DNA of 64,000 nt from Glycomyces salinus (lineage in GTDB: Bacteria > Actinomycetota > Actinomycetes > Mycobacteriales > Micromonosporaceae). The stretch covers positions 49,785 through 113,784 of the forward strand of contig NZ_JAELXW010000023.1 of NCBI RefSeq assembly GCF_016428645.1. The letters are read 5' to 3'. Made by a program: the position numbers and the translations under genes. Under the pieces are notes generated by a model that saw only the letters and a program-made list of their open reading frames with translations, was not told where the DNA came from and searched no databases. Below, piece by piece: positions 46,248-54,905 of this stretch. Numbering within the stretch: the stretch's first letter is position 1; each line of letters opens with the position of its first letter.

Positions 46248-46287
46248 CGGCGGGGCGCGCGTACACACACAAACGCGCACCCCGCCG
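46248..46287. terminator. Long hairpin downstream of the amidohydrolase gene
   Basis: A 15-bp GC-rich stem (46248-46262 with 46273-46287), one mismatch and the loop ACACACACAA, about 120 bp past the amidohydrolase stop. It probably ends the add-amidohydrolase transcript. Confidence 0.6.
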
Positions 46288-46408
46288 TCTCCAGGGGATA
46301 AACGGGGAATTCCCCGTCGGGGAAAAGATTCGGCGGCCTCGCGGCCCCATCACTATTGCGGACGGTGCCGCGGGGAGACAAGCAGTGAGACCGAACCGTT
46401 ATCGAAAC

Positions 46409-47647
46409 TCAATGCTCGATCAGCCGCCCGGCCACGACGGTGGCCTTGCAGTTGCCGGCCGCGGAGCCGACCAGCGCGGCGTACGGGTTCTTGTCGGTGT
46501 CGACGTCGAAGACGGCCAGGTCGGCGCGGGCGCCGGCCTTGATCGCGCCGATGTCGGTGCGGCCGAGCGCGGCCGCCCCGCCCTCGGTGGCGGCGCGGAA
46601 GAGCCATTCGTTGAGCCCCTCGCCGTCGTCGCCCTGGGCGAGCGCGAGCCTGCGCAGCACCGGCAGTTCGGCGGCGACGTCGAGGTCGGGCGCCGAGGCC
46701 CGGGAGTCGGTGCCGACCGCGACGGGGTTGCCTTCGGCGCGATGGGCGGCCACCGGCGGCTCCCCGGACTCGAGGCGGGCGTTGGAGCGGGCGCACAGGG
46801 CGACCGCGGTGCCCTTCTCGCGCAGCAGGGCCCGGTCGTCCTTGTCGAGGTGGACGCCGTGGGCGACGTGGACGTCGCCGCCCAGCAGGTCCAGTTTGCC
46901 CATTTCGGCGGCCGGGGAGTGCCCGGCGCCGCCGTCGCCGAGCTGGAGCTTGAGCCCCATGCGGCGGTTCATGAACGCGAACGGCCCGGCGCCGCCGCGC
47001 ACGAACATTTCCTCGTGCCCGGTCTCGGCCAGGTGCGGGTGGAGGCGGATGTCGAGGGTGCGGGCGTGCTCGACCAGGGCCTTGATGACGCCGGTGCCGA
47101 GCGTGTAGAGGGTGTGCGGGCTGATGCCGACGGCGATCGCGGAGTTGTTGACCGCGCGGTTCTCGGTGACGACCTCCCGCCAGGGGCCGCGGCGCTCGTC
47201 CCAGGAGTCGTCGTCGATGAAGCAGGCCTCCCAGTAGGCGATCCCCGCCAGGTCGGAGGCCAGGAGCGGTTCGAAGGCCGCCGCGGGGGTGACCACGTCG
47301 GCCACGGCGGTCACTCCCGCGCGCAGCGACTGGTCGATGCCCGACCGGGTGGCGGCCTTCCACTCCTCATCGGTGTTGGCGGGGTTGCGGCGGGCGAATT
47401 CCTGGATCCACTCGAAGAATTCCTTCTCGCCTTCGTGCATGTCGGCGTAGCCGGTGTAGCACAGGTGCGTGTGGGCGTTGACCAGACCGGGGGTCATGAC
47501 GCCGTCGAACTCGGTGGTGGCCTCGGCCTCGGGGGCGTCGTCGGCGGGGCCGACGTAGGCGATGCGCCCCTGGTCGACCCCGACGGCGCCCTCGCGGATG
47601 ATCTCGCCCGCAATGGGGACGACCACGGGGGCTGTGTAGACGTGCAT
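46409..47647 (-). CDS. Amidohydrolase, SsnA/cytosine-deaminase-like
   Basis: A protein of 412 residues of the metal-dependent amidohydrolase superfamily. The metal motif is NAHTHLCYTG (about residues 57-66); further ligands are likely His in PHLAETG and HGVHLD, and Asp in GTDSRASAP. The Ser-Arg-Ala tract and overall length fit the deaminase group (TrzF/AtzB/SsnA-like). In futalosine-type menaquinone synthesis a related enzyme deaminates aminodeoxyfutalosine, and the neighbouring menG makes that a possible role, but chlorohydrolase-like or guanine-deaminase-like activity is equally possible. It follows add by 21 bp on the same strand. Confidence 0.82.
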   Translation of the reverse strand: MHVYTAPVVVPIAGEIIREGAVGVDQGRIAYVGPADDAPEAEATTEFDGVMTPGLVNAHTHLCYTGYADMHEGEKEFFEWIQEFARRNPANTDEEWKAATRSGIDQSLRAGVTAVADVVTPAAAFEPLLASDLAGIAYWEACFIDDDSWDERRGPWREVVTENRAVNNSAIAVGISPHTLYTLGTGVIKALVEHARTLDIRLHPHLAETGHEEMFVRGGAGPFAFMNRRMGLKLQLGDGGAGHSPAAEMGKLDLLGGDVHVAHGVHLDKDDRALLREKGTAVALCARSNARLESGEPPVAAHRAEGNPVAVGTDSRASAPDLDVAAELPVLRRLALAQGDDGEGLNEWLFRAATEGGAAALGRTDIGAIKAGARADLAVFDVDTDKNPYAALVGSAAGNCKATVVAGRLIEH

Positions 47648-47668
47648 GACCGAAGCTTACCCAGGGTC

Positions 47669-48775
47669 CTAGGCGGACTCTCGCAGCCGCCGGTAGGCCG
47701 GGCGGACGATCTGGTCGATGCGGCGGCGGCGCTCGGGGTAGGGGCTGAAGGCGGCCTCCATCGCGTTCACGGTCACCGTCTCGATCTCGTCCCAGCCCCA
47801 GCCGAACGCCTTCGAGAGCAGCGCGAACTCGCGGGAGGCGCTGGTGCGGCTCATCAGGCGGTTGTCGTTGTTGACCGTGACGCGGAAGTCCAGGTCGAAG
47901 AACGTCTGGATCGGGTGGCCCTCGATCGAGGAGGCGGCGCCGGTCTGGAGGTTGGATGAGGGGCACACCTCCAGGGCGATGCGCCGGTCCCGGACCCATT
48001 CGGCCAGGCGGCCGAGGCGGGGGCGGAGCATGCCGTCGACGTCGGTCTCCCATTCGAGGTCCTCGTCGAGCCTGACGCCGTGGCCGAGGCGGAGGGTGCC
48101 GCACTGCTGGACGGCCTGCCAGACCGACTCCTTCCCCACCGACTCCCCGGCGTGGATGGTGAACGGCATGGACTCGGCCCGCAGGTGGTCGAAGGCGGCC
48201 TTGTGGCGGCTGGCCGGGAACCCGATCTCGGCTCCGGCGATGTCGAAGCCGACCACGCCCTTGTCGCGGTACTTGACCGCCAGCTGCGCCGCCTCCATCA
48301 CGCGGTCGGCGTGGCGCATCCCGCACAGGATGGTGCCGGTCTCGATGGTGTGGCCGGCCGCCCGGGCCAGGCGCTCGCCCTCTTCGAGTCCGTCCTGGGT
48401 GGCCTCGACGACCTCCTCGAGGCTCATGCCTCCGGCCTGCTGCTGCTCGGGGGCGTAGCGGAGTTCGGCGTAGACGACGCCGTCGGCGGCCAGGTCCTGG
48501 ACCGCTTCGGCGGCGACGCGGGAGCAGTGCTCGGGCTTCTGGAGGACGGCGACGGTGTGCGCGAAGGTTTCCAGGTAGCGTTCGAGGGTGCCGGAGCTGG
48601 CCGCGTCGAAGAACCATTCGCCCAGCTCGCCGGCTTCGGTCCGGGGCAGCCGGTAGCCGATCTCGTCGGCGATGTCGATGATCGTCTGGGGGCGCAGGCC
48701 GCCGTCGAGGTGCTCGTGGAGCACGGCCTTCGGGGCGGAGCGGATCTGTTCGGTGGTCAGCGGTCCGGAATTCAT
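47669..48775 (-). CDS. add: Adenosine deaminase
   Basis: A protein of 368 residues of the adenosine/AMP deaminase family. The metal-binding HEHLDGGLRP (near residue 19), FDIAGAEIGFP, the catalytic IHAGES and LGHGVRLDED are all present, together with the final NNDNRLMSRTSASREF metal Asp. It converts adenosine (or deoxyadenosine) to inosine in purine salvage. Since menG and an amidohydrolase are close, a futalosine-pathway aminodeoxyfutalosine deaminase is an alternative that family membership cannot rule out. Confidence 0.88.
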   Translation of the reverse strand: MNSGPLTTEQIRSAPKAVLHEHLDGGLRPQTIIDIADEIGYRLPRTEAGELGEWFFDAASSGTLERYLETFAHTVAVLQKPEHCSRVAAEAVQDLAADGVVYAELRYAPEQQQAGGMSLEEVVEATQDGLEEGERLARAAGHTIETGTILCGMRHADRVMEAAQLAVKYRDKGVVGFDIAGAEIGFPASRHKAAFDHLRAESMPFTIHAGESVGKESVWQAVQQCGTLRLGHGVRLDEDLEWETDVDGMLRPRLGRLAEWVRDRRIALEVCPSSNLQTGAASSIEGHPIQTFFDLDFRVTVNNDNRLMSRTSASREFALLSKAFGWGWDEIETVTVNAMEAAFSPYPERRRRIDQIVRPAYRRLRESA

Positions 48776-48783
48776 CCCACGAA

Positions 48784-48799
48784 TCCTAGTCGTCTAGGA
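48784..48799. promoter_or_regulatory. Small dyad upstream of add
   Basis: TCCTAG-TCGT-CTAGGA is a perfect 6-base-arm dyad 9 bp before the add ATG. It may be an operator or may overlap the ribosome-binding region. No partner is identified. Confidence 0.35.
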
Positions 48800-48892
48800 A
48801 AGCGGACCTGACTCACATGCGGACCTCGTCCCCGACGCGTCGGACACGCGGAGTCTTTCGGGTTCCGGCCCGGGCCCGGGCGGACCGGCGAC

Positions 48893-49558
48893 TCACATCC
48901 TGACTTCGTCCCAGTGCGCGGGGCGCTCCTCGGCGAAGACCACGGCCCACTCCAGGGCCCAGCGGCGGTGCCACACCAGGTTGTCGTCGACGCCGCTCGG
49001 CAGCGCCCTCCCGGAGCGCCGGGCCTGGTCGCAGATCCAGTCGAGGCAGTAGTAGAGATCGAACATCTCGGCGACGACGGCCGAGTCGCGGGTGGGGGTC
49101 AGGCGGCGGTCGCGCCAGTCGCCGAAGCTCTCGGGGGCGCGCAGGTCCGGCAGCAGCTCGGGCAGGTCCTCGCTGCACTCGGCGCCGGGGTCGAGGTGGT
49201 CGGCCAGGCCCAGGAGCCAGGTGACGGCGTAGAGGCTTTCGAGCTGGTCGGCGTAGCGGGTGCGCTCGCCCCTGCCGCAGGCGATGAACCCCCATTCGTC
49301 GGGGGTGAGGTGGTCCAGGACGTGGGCGTCGAGGAGCCAGCGCATGGCCAGTTCCTCGGGCATGCCGAAGACGCGGGCCTGGACGATGTTGAGGATCGCC
49401 GCGCGGGCCTCGAGGTGGATGCGCGGGCGCAGTTTCGGCATCTGCCGCTGGGGGAAGGGCATCGGGAAGTCCGCGGGCGGGGCGGGTATGCCGAGGGCAC
49501 TCAGGCCGTCCACTGTACGCAGTCTCACGGAGCGCGGGTCTGAGATCAGCGACGGCAT
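48893..49558 (-). CDS. DUF4272-family protein
   Basis: A protein of 221 residues with the DUF4272 pattern: EARAAILNIVQARVFGMPEE, then MRWLLDAHVLDHLTPDEWGFI, and an all-helical C-terminal part. The family is found in actinobacteria and other phyla, and the function is unknown. It is soluble, with no signal peptide. A near copy of its last residues and stop (WDEVRM against GDEVRM) occurs 80 bp downstream at 48813-48831. Confidence 0.75.
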   Translation of the reverse strand: MPSLISDPRSVRLRTVDGLSALGIPAPPADFPMPFPQRQMPKLRPRIHLEARAAILNIVQARVFGMPEELAMRWLLDAHVLDHLTPDEWGFIACGRGERTRYADQLESLYAVTWLLGLADHLDPGAECSEDLPELLPDLRAPESFGDWRDRRLTPTRDSAVVAEMFDLYYCLDWICDQARRSGRALPSGVDDNLVWHRRWALEWAVVFAEERPAHWDEVRM

Positions 49559-49770
49559 GACGGCTCCCTACACCACTAAGGGTTCACCTGACGGGGTGGT
49601 CACATGACACGGAGGGGTGGTTTTGAAAGACTGTAGCGTCCGACACACGGCCGAGTCAATCGGCCCCTCGTCATATTCCTGCCGTCACCGCCGTCATCTC
49701 ATCGGGGTTGCACAGGAGTTTCGCAGGGTGTTCGGCCGGTCCCCTGTGGCCGGGCCTGCGCGGGAACGAA

Positions 49771-49800
49771 GCAGGGCCGGGGCGAGTGCCCCGGCCCTGC
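49771..49800 (-). terminator. Terminator of the lipoprotein gene
   Basis: A perfect 13-bp stem (49771-49783 with 49788-49800) and the loop GAGT, 18 bp after the stop at 49818 on the minus strand. Confidence 0.85.
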
Positions 49801-49817
49801 TCAGCGTGTTCCGGCGG

Positions 49818-50489
49818 CTACTCGACGCAGAGGAGCGCGGAGGTGCGGCCGAACAGGTCGGTCAGTTCGTAGTAGACGGTCTCACCGCATTCGGTCGCGG
49901 CCGCTTCGAGGTCGGCGGCGGCGTGCTCGGTCAGTTCCAGCTCGACGACGTCGGCCACGGAGTAGTCGGCCAGTTCGGAGTCGCACGGCACGGTGGACCA
50001 GGTGGCGTCGGCGCTCGAGAAGCAGTCGCCGGCGGCGGGGACGACGGCGGTGCGGCCCTCCTCGTCGGGCTCGGCGATCGCCTCGACGCAGAACAGGTAG
50101 TCGACTTCACCGGAGACCTGGTCGTAGATCATGTTCCAGTCGGTGAGGGGCTTGCCCGGCAGGAAGGCGCCGACTTCTTCGCCGCAGAGGTCGAAGGCCG
50201 GCTGGTAGTCGGTCAGGTCGCCGGCCGCGGCGGTGGCGTCGGTGTCGCCGTCGATGGCGGTGATGGACCAGTACGCCTCGGGGTCGGAGCAGTCGATGGT
50301 GAACACATCGGGGTCCTCGCTGAGGACTTCCTGGGGCAGGCAGTCGCCGGAGGCGGCTTCGGCGGCGGCGTCGACCTGGTCGCCGCTGACTTCGGATTCG
50401 GCGTCGGTCGAGTCTTCCTCGAGGAGGCCGCATCCGGTGAGCGCGGCCGCGGCCAGCGCGATGGCGCCGAGGGATAGGAATCGTTTCAT
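49818..50489 (-). CDS. Hypothetical lipoprotein with duplicated cysteine-rich domains
   Basis: A protein of 223 residues with a lipobox (LTGC, Cys at about 20) and an acidic linker. It then has two similar stretches: GDCLP...FTIDCSDPEAYWSI and GDCFS...WSTVPCDSELADYSV, each followed by a later Cys (FDLCG and TECGE) and an ending LFCVE or LLCVE. The internal similarity suggests a duplicated disulfide-bonded domain. Function unknown; many actinobacterial septum-related or surface lipoproteins have this general look. Confidence 0.72.
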   Translation of the reverse strand: MKRFLSLGAIALAAAALTGCGLLEEDSTDAESEVSGDQVDAAAEAASGDCLPQEVLSEDPDVFTIDCSDPEAYWSITAIDGDTDATAAAGDLTDYQPAFDLCGEEVGAFLPGKPLTDWNMIYDQVSGEVDYLFCVEAIAEPDEEGRTAVVPAAGDCFSSADATWSTVPCDSELADYSVADVVELELTEHAAADLEAAATECGETVYYELTDLFGRTSALLCVE

Positions 50490-50839
50490 GGTCTCTTTCG
50501 ATTGTTGGACGGGGCGCGCCGTGCGGGCCGGCAGGGCGCATCGAGCTTCTCGACTCTAGAGGGCGCCCGCCACAGCCGGGACCGGGCACGACCGCCCTGA
50601 CGTCGCCGCACGAGCGGCGGCAGCGACGAAACCGGACAGAAATGGCGGAGATCACCTTTCACCGAGGTGGGCGAGAAGCGCGACGGGAAGCGCGCACCGG
50701 CGGAGTCCACATTCGCCGCTCGGGGCCGGATTCGGTGGAAATTCGCCCGAGTCGGACAACCTCGGCGGTGCGCGCTGCGTCCTATGAGGGCCGGGGTCGG
50801 CCGATTCCGGTCATACCTCACACCTGAAAGGGCGGACAC
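50490..50839. other. Divergent intergenic region
   Basis: 350 bp between the lipoprotein gene and the HAF-type gene. I see no credible ORF and no long dyad. Both promoters must be here. Confidence 0.5.
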
Positions 50840-51922
50840 ATGTCGAGAACGGCGCGACGAGATCTCAAGGGGCGCAGGGCCGTGGCCGCTGCCGCGGCGG
50901 TGCTGGCGGCGGGAGCGGTCTATCCGGGCCAAGCGGCGTCGGCCGAGGAGGCCCAGGATGCGGCCGCCGAGTGCGTGATGACCACGCTGCCGATCCCCGA
51001 AGGCACGTCGTTCACCTTCACCACGGCCGCGAGCGACGACGGCTCGATCGTGGCCTACCGGACGTATCCGGCCGACCCGAACTCCGACTTCGCGCGCCCG
51101 CTGCGGCTCTACCAGGACGGGGAGGTCACCGACATCCCGGTGCCCGGCGCGGATCAGAGCGTCGGCGGGGTCAACTCCGAGGGGACGGCCGTCGGCTTCT
51201 CGTTCATCGACGGGGTGCAGATCCCGTTCGTGTGGACCGAGGGGAAGCTCGAAAAGCTCGACGCGGGCGAGGGCGGCGGCGACGCCCGCGACGTCAACGA
51301 GGCCGGGGACATCGTCGGCAGTCGCGGCGACTACCCGTCCGTTCCGGTCCTGTGGCCGGCCGGCGAGTCCGAGCCGGTGGACCTGCCGCTTCCGAAGGGG
51401 GCCCTGTCGGGCACGGCCACCTCGATCGACGAGGACGGCACGATCGTCGGCTACTACGAGGACGCCTTGAACGGCAACTACAGGCCATACGTCTGGGACG
51501 CGGACGGCGAGGGGGCCGCGCTGCCGATGCCCGACGGGATCGAGCCGGGCACGGCCCACTCCTACCCGAAGGAGATCGACGAGGGCTGGGTGGTCGGCTA
51601 CCTCCGGGCGCCCGAGACCGACGGTTCGGTCGGCATTCTCTGGAACCTCGACGAGGGCACCGCCGAGACGGTCAAGCTCGACACGACCGGGTCGGTCAAT
51701 CCCGACGGATGGGTCTCGGGGAGCGTCGATCCCTACGCGGCCGTGGTCACCGACTCCGACCGCTTCAAACTGCCCGGCGCGGTCGACCCGGACGACAACT
51801 GGTTCGGCGACCAGGGCACCAGCATCAGCGACGACGGCACCCAAGTCGCCGGCAACGTCTTCGCCGGTGAGAACGAGTACGGCCACGTGCTCAACGCGGT
51901 CGTCTGGAACTGCCGGAAGTGA
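50840..51922 (+). CDS. Secreted HAF-repeat-like beta-structured protein
   Basis: A protein of 360 residues with a Sec signal peptide (AAAAAVLAAGAVYPGQAASA, cut near residue 35). It then has repeated segments of the form VNSEGTAVGFSF, VNEAGDIVGSRG, IDEDGTIVGYYE and ISDDGTQVAGNVF, spaced about 40-70 residues apart, which match the HAF extracellular repeat (N-x-x-G-x-(I/V)-V-G). Each repeat is linked to a W/Y-x-(D/W)-G motif. The fold is probably a beta-propeller. The function is unknown. The ATG at 50840 has AAAGGG upstream. Confidence 0.75.
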   Translation: MSRTARRDLKGRRAVAAAAAVLAAGAVYPGQAASAEEAQDAAAECVMTTLPIPEGTSFTFTTAASDDGSIVAYRTYPADPNSDFARPLRLYQDGEVTDIPVPGADQSVGGVNSEGTAVGFSFIDGVQIPFVWTEGKLEKLDAGEGGGDARDVNEAGDIVGSRGDYPSVPVLWPAGESEPVDLPLPKGALSGTATSIDEDGTIVGYYEDALNGNYRPYVWDADGEGAALPMPDGIEPGTAHSYPKEIDEGWVVGYLRAPETDGSVGILWNLDEGTAETVKLDTTGSVNPDGWVSGSVDPYAAVVTDSDRFKLPGAVDPDDNWFGDQGTSISDDGTQVAGNVFAGENEYGHVLNAVVWNCRK

Positions 51923-51993
51923 ACGGCCGGCCCTCGGCGGCATCGCCGCCGGGGGCCGAGCGGTGGGCGGCGTCGGCCGGGTAGAAAGGTGCG

Positions 51994-53439
51994 GTGAACT
52001 CCACTCGCGTCATCGGCGGCCGGTACGAACTCGCGCGGCCGGTCGGTTCCGGCGGCATGGGTCGGGTCTGGCAGGGCGTCGACGACCGCCTGGACCGCGA
52101 GGTCGCGGTCAAGGTCGTCAAGGCCGACCTGCTCGACGGGCCCGACCGCGAGGAGGCGATCGGCCGGTTCCGCCGTGAAGCGCGCGTCACCGCCCGCATC
52201 GCGCATCCGGGCGTCCCGGCGATCTTCGACGCCGGTCTCGAGGCCGACACCGGCGAGTTGTACCTGGTCATGGAGTACCTGCCGGGGCTGAGCCTGCGCG
52301 ACCTGCTCGACGAGGCCGCGTCGCCGCTGCCGGTGGACTGGACGGTCGCGATCGGCGCGCAGTTGGCGTCGGTGCTGGCAGCGGCGCACCGGTCCGGGGT
52401 GGTGCACCGGGACCTCAAGCCCGCCAACATCATCGTCGGCCTCGACGGCCTGGTGAACGTCGTCGACTTCGGGATCGCGGCGGTGCTGGAGACCGGGGCG
52501 TCCCGGTTGACGGCCACCGGCGACAAGCCCGGGACGCTCAACTACATGGCGCCCGAGCAGATCCGGGGACGCCCGGCGGGCCCGGAGACCGACCTGTACG
52601 CGCTGGGGGCGCTACTGTTCGAGATCGCGACCGGGCGGCGCCTGTTCGCCGAGCGCGGCTCGGGCTACGAGGTGCAGACCGCGCACTTGAACGAGCGGCC
52701 CGATCCGGTGCGCCGCCACCGGTCCGAGCTGCCGCCCGAATTGGACGGCCTGGTCTCCCGCCTGCTGCGCAAGGACCCGGCCGAGCGGCCCGGCGACGCC
52801 GCCGAGGTGTACGCCTCGCTGGCGGGTCTGCTGGCCCGCGTCCCGGTCTCGGGCGAGCGCGCGGGCGATTCGGGCGACCCGACCTGGCCGTTCCGGGCGC
52901 CGCTGGCGCCGCCGGAGGCGGCCGCTCGGATCGCCGCGGCGGCCCCGGCCGCCCCTGCCGGGGCCGATGCGGGCCGGGTGGCCGAGGCCGAGCGGACCCT
53001 GGAGGCCGGGGACGCCTCTGCGGCGCTGTCGGCGTTCCGGTCCCTGGCGGCCGATCTGGAGGCGTCCGATCCGGCGCGGGCGCTGCACTGCCAGATGAGG
53101 GCGGCCCAATGCCTCGCCTCGCTCGGAAGAGCGTCGGCGGCGCTGACCGGACTGGGCAGCGTGGTCGAGCGGCAGCGGCGCCTGCTGGGGGCCGGGGACC
53201 GCCGGACGCTGCGCAGCAGGCGGGTCGCGGTGGACATGCTCGCCTCGCTCGGGCGGGGGCCCGAGGCGCACCGGGAACTGGCCGCCGTCGCACGCGACAT
53301 GGCCGCGTCGTTGGGCCCGAACGACACCGATACGATCGAGGCCGACCGGCTGCTCCGATCCTGGTCGGCTCCCTCGCAGGCTGCCCCGGGGCGGCCGACG
53401 CAGTCCCCGCCTGCCCCTGGGAGTCCAGTTATCAGATGA
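51994..53439 (+). CDS. Serine/threonine protein kinase, PknB-like, with C-terminal helical repeat region
   Basis: A protein of 481 residues. The kinase domain (about residues 9-275) has the glycine loop GSGGMGRV, Lys40 (VAVKVV), HRDLKPAN with Asp140, DFGIA with Asp158 and APEQ. The C-terminal part (about 330-450) is Ala-rich and helical with TPR-like spacing (AERTLEAGDASAALSAFRSL). It has no transmembrane helix and no PASTA domain, so it is probably cytosolic. It is coupled to the following HhH membrane protein by an ATGA overlap, which suggests a substrate or partner. Confidence 0.88.
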   Translation: MNSTRVIGGRYELARPVGSGGMGRVWQGVDDRLDREVAVKVVKADLLDGPDREEAIGRFRREARVTARIAHPGVPAIFDAGLEADTGELYLVMEYLPGLSLRDLLDEAASPLPVDWTVAIGAQLASVLAAAHRSGVVHRDLKPANIIVGLDGLVNVVDFGIAAVLETGASRLTATGDKPGTLNYMAPEQIRGRPAGPETDLYALGALLFEIATGRRLFAERGSGYEVQTAHLNERPDPVRRHRSELPPELDGLVSRLLRKDPAERPGDAAEVYASLAGLLARVPVSGERAGDSGDPTWPFRAPLAPPEAAARIAAAAPAAPAGADAGRVAEAERTLEAGDASAALSAFRSLAADLEASDPARALHCQMRAAQCLASLGRASAALTGLGSVVERQRRLLGAGDRRTLRSRRVAVDMLASLGRGPEAHRELAAVARDMAASLGPNDTDTIEADRLLRSWSAPSQAAPGRPTQSPPAPGSPVIR

Positions 53440-54134
53440 CCGCCCCCGGTCCACTTGCCCCGCAACGCAATCGCTCCAGAGCCCTCACCGAGGTGGGCAC
53501 CGTCCTGTGGGCGCTGCTGCCGCTGCTGACGTGCGGATTCGGCGCTCCGATCTCGTTGGGCATCGCGCTGGCGAAGCGTCGCAGCGCCCTGACGCTCGTC
53601 GCGCTGATCGTCCACGGTGCCCTCCTGGTCGCCGCCTTCGGGGTCGCCGGCGAGTTCGGCCGGACGCCTCCGCTGTGGGCCGACGTCGTCTTCTATGTGG
53701 GTGTGTTCTTCCCCGCGATCGTGGCCACGCTGCACCTGTTCGTGATCCGGGGCCAGGTGTGGGCGCTGTATCCGCCCGCCGATCGGGTGCCGGTGGCGCG
53801 GGAGGCCGGGGCGGAGGCGGTCGACCGGGCGCGGCGCCTGCGGGAGCAGGCCCGCCGGACGGCCGCGGCCGATCCGATGCTGGCCAAGCGGCTGGCGATC
53901 GGGCGGCCGGACCTGCCCCGGCAGTTCGACGACGGGGGTCTGGTCGACATCAACCACGCGCCGCCGCAGGTGCTGACCTCGCTGCCGGGTGTCACGCCGG
54001 AGGGCGCGCGGCAGATCCGCGAGCGGGTGGAGCTGGTCGGGCCGTTCACCAGCCTGGGCGAGGTGCTGCTGGTGGTCGAGATCAGCCCGGCTTTCGAGCA
54101 CCACCTGAACGAGTACGCGATCTTCATCCCTTAG
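53436..54134 (+). CDS. Membrane protein with ComEA-like helix-hairpin-helix domain
   Basis: A protein of 232 residues. The N-terminal half has about three membrane helices (residues 20-45, 50-70 and 80-105). The C-terminal 65 residues contain a helix-hairpin-helix unit: VDINHAPPQVLTSLPGVTPE then GARQIRERVELVGPFTSLGEVL, as in ComEA and related DNA-binding proteins. The start overlaps the kinase stop. It is not a complete ComEA, which has one anchor and a surface domain. Whether it binds DNA is unknown. Confidence 0.78.
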   Translation: MTAPGPLAPQRNRSRALTEVGTVLWALLPLLTCGFGAPISLGIALAKRRSALTLVALIVHGALLVAAFGVAGEFGRTPPLWADVVFYVGVFFPAIVATLHLFVIRGQVWALYPPADRVPVAREAGAEAVDRARRLREQARRTAAADPMLAKRLAIGRPDLPRQFDDGGLVDINHAPPQVLTSLPGVTPEGARQIRERVELVGPFTSLGEVLLVVEISPAFEHHLNEYAIFIP

Positions 54135-54143
54135 GGAGGAAAG

Positions 54144-54182
54144 GGAGGGCGCGGGTTCCGCCCCTGGACCTCCGCGCCCTCC
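54144..54182. terminator. Bidirectional terminator
   Basis: A perfect 11-bp stem (54144-54154 with 54172-54182) and a 17-base loop, between convergent genes ending at 54134 and 54202. Confidence 0.8.
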
Positions 54183-54201
54183 GGTCCGGATTCGCCGCTC
54201 T

Positions 54202-54774
54202 CTAGGCGATTTCGAGGTAGACCCGGTTGTCGTCGTCGATCGACCAGATGTCCTCGATGTAGATGAGGGCGCCGTCGGCGTCGGCCGAGGGGATCTCGGC
54301 GCATTCGTTGCCGGAGGCGTCGGCGCCGTTGGCGACCTCGGAGCTGTCGATGAGGTCGTCGGGGATGACGTTGGGGCAATCGTCGTAGTAGGTGCCGCCG
54401 GCGAAGACGCCGATGGTGAGGTCGAGCCAGAGGGTCCCGGTCTCGTCGCCGTTGTAGGTGCCCTCGACGGCGTACATCGCGAACTGGTTGCCGTCGGCGG
54501 GCTCCTCGTTGAACTCGTTCTCGGCGAGGACGGCCTCGGTCGCGTCGAGTTCCACGTCGGAGACGGTGATGGTCCAGTCGCCGACCTCGACCTCGGTGCC
54601 GGCCGGGAGCGGGGAGTCCGGGCTGGTGCCGTCGGCGGCGGTCTCCTCGGCCGCCTCCGAGGTCTCGGTGTCGCCGCCGCTGTCGGAGCCGGCTTCGGAG
54701 TCGCAGGCGGCCAGGCCGAACCCGAGCAGTCCGACGGCGCCGATCATCGCGAGCTTCTTGACGTCGATACTCAT
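54202..54774 (-). CDS. DUF4352-like secreted lipoprotein
   Basis: A protein of 190 residues with a lipobox (GLAAC, Cys at about 24), an acidic Ser/Glu/Thr linker, and a beta-sandwich-like domain with the DUF4352/immunoprotection pattern (VEVGDWTITVSDVELDATEA then FAMYAVEGTYNGDE). Two further cysteines may form a disulfide. Such proteins are anchored on the outside of the membrane, and some MPT63-like ones are immunogenic, but the function is unknown. No operon partner. Confidence 0.72.
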   Translation of the reverse strand: MSIDVKKLAMIGAVGLLGFGLAACDSEAGSDSGGDTETSEAAEETAADGTSPDSPLPAGTEVEVGDWTITVSDVELDATEAVLAENEFNEEPADGNQFAMYAVEGTYNGDETGTLWLDLTIGVFAGGTYYDDCPNVIPDDLIDSSEVANGADASGNECAEIPSADADGALIYIEDIWSIDDDNRVYLEIA

Positions 54775-54905
54775 GATGCTTCTCCTCGTGATTGGATGTT
54801 CAATACGAAATTATTGTGAACTCACTTCACGAGCATAGTGTGTTGTGTCGAGGTTCAGCAACCGGGGGTGCGTTACGATTCGGTCAACACGGAACAGGGG
54901 AGCGC

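Larger units (their letters stand above)
45776..46408. other. Leader and intergenic region upstream of menG
   Basis: 633 bp between menG and the amidohydrolase gene, both on the minus strand. It holds a hairpin at 45806-45842, a short ORF with a strong ribosome-binding site at 45875-45997 (minus), an opposing ATG at 45971 with GGAGGA (plus), two copies of ACCGAACCGTTATC (46130-46143, 46390-46403), a long hairpin at 46248-46287 and overlapping palindromes at 46303-46324. Confidence 0.6.

Noticed and set aside
46181..46381. A 66-codon open frame on the minus strand downstream of the amidohydrolase
   Set aside because: It crosses the long hairpin and the palindromes, lacks a ribosome-binding site and has unusual composition, so it is unlikely to be a gene.
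54814..54832. A second Rex-like dyad TTGTGAA...TTCACGA before the DUF4352 gene
   Set aside because: The spacer is five bases instead of four and one arm is imperfect, so it does not fit the Rex consensus.
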